This document shows positions 5,043 to 8,416 of a stretch of DNA of 8,416 nucleotides, one piece after another. The stretch lies in NCBI GenBank assembly GCA_018725205.1, contig QLUB01000083.1, positions 1 to 8,416 on the forward strand, written 5' to 3'. The translations under genes and the position numbers were made by a program. The DNA is from a candidate division NPL-UPA2 bacterium (lineage in GTDB: Bacteria > Bacillota > UBA994). Position 1 is the first letter of the stretch. Each line of letters starts with the position of its first letter. The notes under the pieces were generated by a model. The model saw only the letters and a program-made list of their open reading frames with translations, searched no databases and was not told the DNA's origin.

Positions 5043-5576
5043 GTGTCCAAGAAAATGTGGCTGCTCGGTGCGGCAGCGCTGTTGACGTTAGTGTGTGCGG
5101 CGATTCTTTACGCCTTTTTGACTGAACCTTTGCCTCCCGAAGCCGAGCTACCGAAAGGTAGTGGGCTAGGCGATGCAGTGGAGTCGCTCTTAGCTTACAG
5201 GTTACGCTTCGCCTGTGGACATTATTACTCCCACTCCCCGCAGGACGGTGTCGCCGGATTACTGCGCTACTTTGACCTGACCGAGGGCGACATCGTGTGG
5301 GAGGATGCGGAAATTTCTACTTCCGCAACCGGAGCGATGCGTCAAGCGAGTGTTACGGTGCTATGCCTTGCCTGCCGCCCGCAGTACTTTGCCGGTGTCA
5401 AGGACGGATATGTGGCCATCTACTACGGCAGCCCGCGCCAAGATGCCCCACTTAAGCAGCTGACCGCCGTGCGTATAGAGCTGCTGCCCAAGGATTTCCA
5501 GGCTAGCCTCAAGCGCGGTGTCCCCATCCGCGACGACTACGCCCTAATGTTGTTTCTCGAAGGAATCGAATCCTGA
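5043..5576 (+). CDS. BofC C-terminal domain protein (sporulation, forespore)
   Basis: A 177-residue membrane-anchored or exported protein. Residues 5-26 form one hydrophobic segment, with no clear signal peptidase site. The C-terminal part, QYFAGVKDGYVAIYYGSP (114-131), TAVRIELLPKD (141-151) and LKRGVPIRDDYALMLFLEG (156-174), fits the BofC C-terminal domain. In B. subtilis BofC acts between the forespore membranes to restrain SpoIVB and so times sigma-K activation. The middle differs from Bacillus BofC: it has FACGH (56-60) and CLAC (108-111), whose Cys58, His60, Cys108 and Cys111 could form a metal or disulfide site. GTG at 5043 is preceded by AAGGAGGA. The location beside ruv genes matches bofC in Bacillus. 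The family is fairly sure, the exact role is inferred. Confidence 0.75.
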   Translation: MSKKMWLLGAAALLTLVCAAILYAFLTEPLPPEAELPKGSGLGDAVESLLAYRLRFACGHYYSHSPQDGVAGLLRYFDLTEGDIVWEDAEISTSATGAMRQASVTVLCLACRPQYFAGVKDGYVAIYYGSPRQDAPLKQLTAVRIELLPKDFQASLKRGVPIRDDYALMLFLEGIES

Positions 5577-5592
5577 GCAGGAAAACTAGCCG

Positions 5593-5627
5593 CTATCACG
5601 AACTGATGTTCACTAGGGGAGTGATAG
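5593..5627 (+). repeat. Inverted repeat around the ruvC ribosome binding site
   Basis: CTATCAC (5593-5599) can pair with GTGATAG (5621-5627), enclosing the LexA box. A competing inner hairpin pairs TCACT (5610-5614) with AGTGA (5620-5624) around the loop AGGGG. The ribosome binding site (AGGGGAG, 5615-5621) lies in the loop and arm of both, so either fold could affect ruvC translation. Confidence 0.35.
5599..5612. promoter_or_regulatory. LexA (SOS) box upstream of ruvC
   Basis: CGAACtgatGTTCA matches the Bacillota LexA consensus CGAAC-N4-GTTCG at nine of ten defined positions, with the correct 4-base spacer. It ends 16 bases before the ruvC start. ruvAB is a known LexA target in Bacillus, so SOS induction of ruvCAB and perhaps queH is likely. 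I saw no other good LexA box in the window. No convincing -35/-10 pair could be placed next to it. Confidence 0.7.
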
Positions 5628-5628
5628 G

Positions 5629-6135
5629 GTGATTATTCTTGGCATAGACCCGGGTATCGGCTTGACAGGTTACGGCGTGGTAGAGGAACAAAAAAGCCAT
5701 GCTGCGCTTTTGGAGCACGGCTGTATTCGCACGCCTGCTCACGCCCCCTTGCCGGAGCGGCTTAAGCTAATATTTCAGGGACTGGACGCTCTCTGCCGCC
5801 GCTTTACCCTCGACTGTGTGGCCGTTGAGCAATTATTCTTTAACACCAACGTAACTACAGCTTTGGCGGTAGGGCAGGCGAGAGGGGTAGCTGTACTTGT
5901 TGCGGCTCAACATGGCTTAGAAGTCGTAGAGTACACGCCTTTGCAGGTCAAACAGGCAGTTACAGGCTATGGACGCGCGGACAAAACGCAAGTGCAGCGC
6001 ATGGTGCAGTCTCTACTTGGGCTAAAGGACATAATTCGCCCCGATGACGCTGCCGATGCCGTAGCCATATGTCTCTGCCACTTGCAGTCCTATCGCTACC
6101 GACGCGCCGTCAGCAAGGGGGAGCGCAATGTATAG
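5629..6135 (+). CDS. ruvC: Crossover junction endodeoxyribonuclease RuvC
   Basis: A 168-residue Holliday junction resolvase that works as a dimer on RuvAB-bound junctions and cuts two strands symmetrically. All four acidic catalytic residues of the RNase-H-like fold are present: Asp7 in GIDPGIGLTGYG, Glu67 in VEQLFF, and Asp140 and Asp143 in PDDAADAVA. The length is normal. The start is GTG at 5629, with GGAG about 7 bases upstream; translation begins MIILGIDPG as expected. The 3' end overlaps ruvA by 8 bases. The presence of RuvC agrees with a Clostridia-type organism, since Bacillus uses RecU instead. Confidence 0.97.
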   Translation: MIILGIDPGIGLTGYGVVEEQKSHAALLEHGCIRTPAHAPLPERLKLIFQGLDALCRRFTLDCVAVEQLFFNTNVTTALAVGQARGVAVLVAAQHGLEVVEYTPLQVKQAVTGYGRADKTQVQRMVQSLLGLKDIIRPDDAADAVAICLCHLQSYRYRRAVSKGERNV

Positions 6136-6742
6136 TTACATCTCCGGCATGCTTAAGCACAAGACGCCCGCGGCGGCGGTGGTGGATAACAACGGCATCG
6201 GCTACAGGATTTTTACTACAGGCAGAGTCTTAGCTGAGCTCTCCCTCGACGAACACGTGACTTTATACACGTACATGCACGTGCGGGAGGACGAGCTCTC
6301 CCTTTACGGTTTTCCGGAAGCCGAGGGAGTTCAGCTATTTGAAGCGCTCCTTGGCGTAACGGGCATTGGGCCTAAAGCAGCACTTAGTATTTGTGCTGCG
6401 GGTAGCGCTATGGCGGTCTATGGAGCGATTGTTGCGGGTGATGTCGCTTGGCTGACCAAGATACCCGGCGTTGGCCGCAAAACGGCAGAGCGTTTGGTGC
6501 TAGAACTTAAAGATAAGCTTTCGCGTCATATATCACTCGCGCCGGGCACTGCGCACGCTATCTCTTATGTGGCCCTGACACAGGGCGTAGAGGGGCAATG
6601 CGCGCGGGCACTCCGGGGGCTTGGGTATGGAGAGCCTGAGTATACACCGCACCTTAAGCAGGCACTAGCGCTGCTCGGGCCCGATGCTTCCGTAGAAGAG
6701 GCACTGCGGACCGTACTAAGAACACTGGCGCAAGGGAGATAG
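6128..6742 (+). CDS. ruvA: Holliday junction branch migration complex subunit RuvA
   Basis: A 204-residue protein that binds four-way junctions as a tetramer and loads the RuvB motors. Domain I (about 1-63) is the OB fold, with MYSYISG at the start and REDELSLYGF at 53-62. Domain II has two helix-hairpin-helix motifs, GVTGIGPKAAL (76-86) and IPGVGRKTAERLVLELKDK (112-130). Domain III (about 155-203, with ALRGLGY) contacts RuvB. The length is normal and no key motif is missing. The ATG at 6128 overlaps the ruvC stop (ATGTATAG), and GGGGGAG just upstream inside ruvC serves as ribosome binding site. Confidence 0.97.
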   Translation: MYSYISGMLKHKTPAAAVVDNNGIGYRIFTTGRVLAELSLDEHVTLYTYMHVREDELSLYGFPEAEGVQLFEALLGVTGIGPKAALSICAAGSAMAVYGAIVAGDVAWLTKIPGVGRKTAERLVLELKDKLSRHISLAPGTAHAISYVALTQGVEGQCARALRGLGYGEPEYTPHLKQALALLGPDASVEEALRTVLRTLAQGR

Positions 6743-6748
6743 TGACGA

Positions 6749-7750
6749 ATGGAGAGAAGAATTCTCAGCAGCAATGCACAGACTGATGAAGAAGCGTTGG
6801 ATACGAGCCTGCGCCCCAAGTACCTGCGGGAATACATCGGCCAGAGTAAAGCCAAAGAGAACCTGCAGGTGTTTATTGAAGCTGCCAAGCGGCGCAGGGA
6901 ACCGCTTGACCACGTCTTGCTCTACGGCCCCCCTGGATTAGGCAAGACGACGTTAGCCGGTGTGATAGCCAACGAATTAGGCGCACAACTGCGCATTACC
7001 TCCGGGCCGGCGATTGAGCGTCCTGGCGACGCCGCCGCCATACTTACCAATTTGGCTGAGAACGACTGCTTGTTTATTGACGAAATTCACCGCTTGAGTC
7101 GCTCTGTCGAGGAAGTGCTGTATCCCGCACTAGAAGACTTCGCTCTGGATATTGTCATCGGCAAGGGGCCGAGCGCACGCAGTATTCGACTAGATTTGCC
7201 CAAGTTTACGCTAATTGGCGCCACTACCCGGGCCGGTTCGCTTACCTCTCCGCTGCGGGATCGCTTTGGCGTCGTGTGCCGCTTGGAGTTTTACACGCCG
7301 TCGGAACTCGAGCAGATTGTCCGCCGCTCCGCCCGTATCCTGTCTGTCAGTATCGAACAACGGGGAGCCGAGGAACTGGCGCGACGTTCCCGTGGCACAC
7401 CGCGCGTGGTAAACAGGTTGCTGCGCCGGGTGCGCGACTTTGCGGAAGTGCGCGGTGAAGGGGAGATTACCGCTCTGCTTGCCGACAGAGCGCTAGATAT
7501 GCTTGAGGTTGATGCCCTGGGGCTAGACGCGGTTGACCGCAAGCTCCTAGAGGCCTTGCTGGTTAAGTTTGACGGCGGCCCGGTCGGATTAGAGACTATG
7601 GCGGCAGCCATTAGCGAAGCGCCGGAGACGATTGAGGATGTTATTGAGCCGTTCCTGCTGCAGCTTGGTTTTCTGCAGAGGACGCCGCGCGGTCGACTCG
7701 CTTCGCGTCTGGCGTATAACCACATGAATGTGGACTGGAACAAAGAGTGA
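6749..7750 (+). CDS. ruvB: Holliday junction branch migration ATPase RuvB
   Basis: A 333-residue AAA+ ATPase whose hexamers drive DNA through the RuvA-bound junction. Motifs in order are LRPKYLREYIGQ (21-32), Walker A GPPGLGKT (60-67), Walker B with DEIH (111-114), sensor 1 GATTRAG (157-163), the arginine-finger segment PLRDRFG (168-174), sensor 2 RGTPRVVNRLLRRVRD (215-230), and a C-terminal winged helix ending in RTPRGRLAS (311-319). The length is normal. The ATG at 6749 follows the ruvA stop by 6 bases, with AAGGGAGA upstream. Together with ruvC and ruvA it completes the resolvasome operon. Confidence 0.97.
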   Translation: MERRILSSNAQTDEEALDTSLRPKYLREYIGQSKAKENLQVFIEAAKRRREPLDHVLLYGPPGLGKTTLAGVIANELGAQLRITSGPAIERPGDAAAILTNLAENDCLFIDEIHRLSRSVEEVLYPALEDFALDIVIGKGPSARSIRLDLPKFTLIGATTRAGSLTSPLRDRFGVVCRLEFYTPSELEQIVRRSARILSVSIEQRGAEELARRSRGTPRVVNRLLRRVRDFAEVRGEGEITALLADRALDMLEVDALGLDAVDRKLLEALLVKFDGGPVGLETMAAAISEAPETIEDVIEPFLLQLGFLQRTPRGRLASRLAYNHMNVDWNKE

Positions 7751-7757
7751 GGTAAAC

Positions 7758-8300
7758 ATGGACATTCTACTGCACACCTGTTGCGGCCCCTGCGCTACTT
7801 ACGTGACTAAACACCTAAGCTTTGCCGGGCACGCGGTCGCCTGTTACTTCTATAATCCCAACATTCATCCCTACGAGGAGTATTTTCGGCGGCTTGGGGC
7901 TGCTCGCGTCTTCGCAAGTAACGTCGGAGTCTCGTTGCTACATGACGATTCGTGCGATGCGACGGAGTGGATTAGAGAAACAGCAGGCTCTTTACCTAGC
8001 AGGTGTCGCGCTTGTTATCATTTGCGGCTGGTAAAGACAGCTTTACGGGCAAAAGCCGAAGCTTACGATGCTTTCTCTACCACGCTCCTGATTAGCCCCT
8101 ATCAAAAACACGCTGATTTAGTAGCTACAGCTCAGGCAGTAGCGGAGGCAGTAGGCATTCCGTTTTACTATCAAGATTTCCGTCCGCACTTTCGTGAGAC
8201 CTTTGCCCCCACACGTGAGCTCGGACTCTACCGCCAGAACTACTGCGGCTGCATCTTGAGCGACTACGAACGCCAGACGCGGCGGCAGGGCAAGAAATAG
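7758..8300 (+). CDS. queH: Epoxyqueuosine reductase QueH
   Basis: A 180-residue DUF208-family enzyme that reduces epoxyqueuosine to queuosine in the wobble position of GUN-anticodon tRNAs, replacing QueG. Conserved cysteines expected to bind the iron-sulfur cluster and do catalysis are visible: HTCCGPC (6-12), RCRAC (82-86) and YCGC (162-165). The family stretches YFYNPNIHPYEEY (30-42) and LISPYQKHADL (111-121) are also present. The start is ATG at 7758, giving MDILLHTCCGPC as in homologues. An in-frame ATG at 7728 lies inside ruvB and has no better ribosome binding site. The gene follows ruvB by 7 bases, so it is probably in the SOS-linked operon. In Bacillus, ruvAB is followed by the queuosine genes queA and tgt, which may lie beyond the window. 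Confidence 0.93.
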   Translation: MDILLHTCCGPCATYVTKHLSFAGHAVACYFYNPNIHPYEEYFRRLGAARVFASNVGVSLLHDDSCDATEWIRETAGSLPSRCRACYHLRLVKTALRAKAEAYDAFSTTLLISPYQKHADLVATAQAVAEAVGIPFYYQDFRPHFRETFAPTRELGLYRQNYCGCILSDYERQTRRQGKK

Positions 8301-8342
8301 AGGAAAACCACGCGACGTGGCGAAAGGTATGCAGTGGTGGCT
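8301..8342. other. Short spacer with hairpin after queH
   Basis: The spacer holds a perfect 5-bp hairpin, CCACG (8308-8312) and CGTGG (8316-8320), with a 3-base loop. No T tract follows on either strand, so it is not a convincing terminator. Nothing else is recognisable before the heptamer array. Confidence 0.3.
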
Positions 8343-8416
8343 ATGTGCCATGTGCCATGTGCTATGTGCCATGTGCTATGTGCCATGTGCTATGTGCCAT
8401 GTGCTATGTGCCATGT
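8343..8416. repeat. Heptamer tandem array ATGTGCY, running off the window
   Basis: Ten complete 7-base units ATGTGC(C/T) and the first four bases of an eleventh are visible without a break. The last base of successive units is C C T C T C T C T C, so after the first unit the array is an exact 14-base repeat, ATGTGCCATGTGCT. There are no spacers. The array begins 42 bases past queH and continues beyond the window edge, so its full length is unknown. Similar heptamer repeats between genes are known in cyanobacteria and other bacteria; the function is unknown. Confidence 0.95.

Noticed and set aside
5571..5599. Promoter TCCTGA-N17-TATCAC before ruvC
   Set aside because: The -35 matches at only two positions; too weak to call although the LexA box implies a promoter nearby.
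7291..7743. Minus-strand open frame of 150 codons
   Set aside because: A shadow of ruvB with Ser/Arg-rich low-complexity translation typical of antisense G+C-rich DNA.
7728..7757. ATG at 7728 as start of queH
   Set aside because: It lies within ruvB and adds ten residues not seen in QueH; ATG at 7758 gives the family's normal N-terminus.
8118..8372. Minus-strand reading frame starting MAHSTWHMAHSHH
   Set aside because: Its first residues are just the translated heptamer array and the rest is antisense to queH.
8343..8416. CRISPR array at the right edge
   Set aside because: The units are 7 bases long and directly adjacent, with no spacers and no cas genes; it is a simple tandem repeat.
1..8416. 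tRNA, rRNA, phage or transposase genes
   Set aside because: No cloverleaf, rRNA signature, integrase or transposase motif was found on either strand.

Overview
The window looks like a chromosomal segment of a spore-forming member of the Bacillota (a Clostridia-type or related deep-branching lineage). This is inferred from several things: a BofC-type sporulation protein next to ruvCAB, a YlbF/YheA-family protein, QueH as the queuosine reductase, strong AGGAGG-type ribosome binding sites, frequent GTG and TTG starts, and a Bacillus-type LexA box. The species cannot be named from the sequence.

Layout. (1) 1-970, minus strand: a single lipoprotein gene with two FMN-binding domains, with its own promoter, a possibly folded leader and a hairpin terminator. 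(2) About 1020-1720: a hicB-hicA toxin-antitoxin pair with its own promoter, bracketed by two same-orientation copies of a roughly 34-bp CACAGAG-rich repeat. The right copy supplies the stop codon of the neighbouring gene. (3) 1707-2660, minus strand: an acetyltransferase of the GNAT superfamily, probably with two domains. (4) 2698-4988, plus strand: a promoter overlapping a 16-bp near-palindrome, then ylbF-family gene, a divergent YchF-like P-loop ATPase/GTPase and nadE (ammonia-dependent NAD synthetase). (5) 4993-8300, plus strand: a BofC-like gene, then ruvC-ruvA-ruvB (Holliday junction branch migration and resolution) and queH (last step of queuosine synthesis). (6) 8343 to the window end: an array of a 7-bp unit that runs off the edge.

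How the parts work together. RuvA, RuvB and RuvC form one resolvasome and are packed as an operon (8-nt overlap, then a 6-nt gap). A LexA-type box sits immediately before ruvC, so DNA damage control is likely. The gap between nadE and the BofC-like gene is dense: a sigma-G-like promoter overlaps a hairpin that would hide the ribosome binding site in read-through RNA but not in RNA started at that promoter. No large new system (CRISPR, phage, secretion or biosynthetic cluster) is visible. The most interesting items are this nadE-bofC junction, the repeat-bracketed hicBA cassette, the heptamer array and the divergent YchF paralogue.
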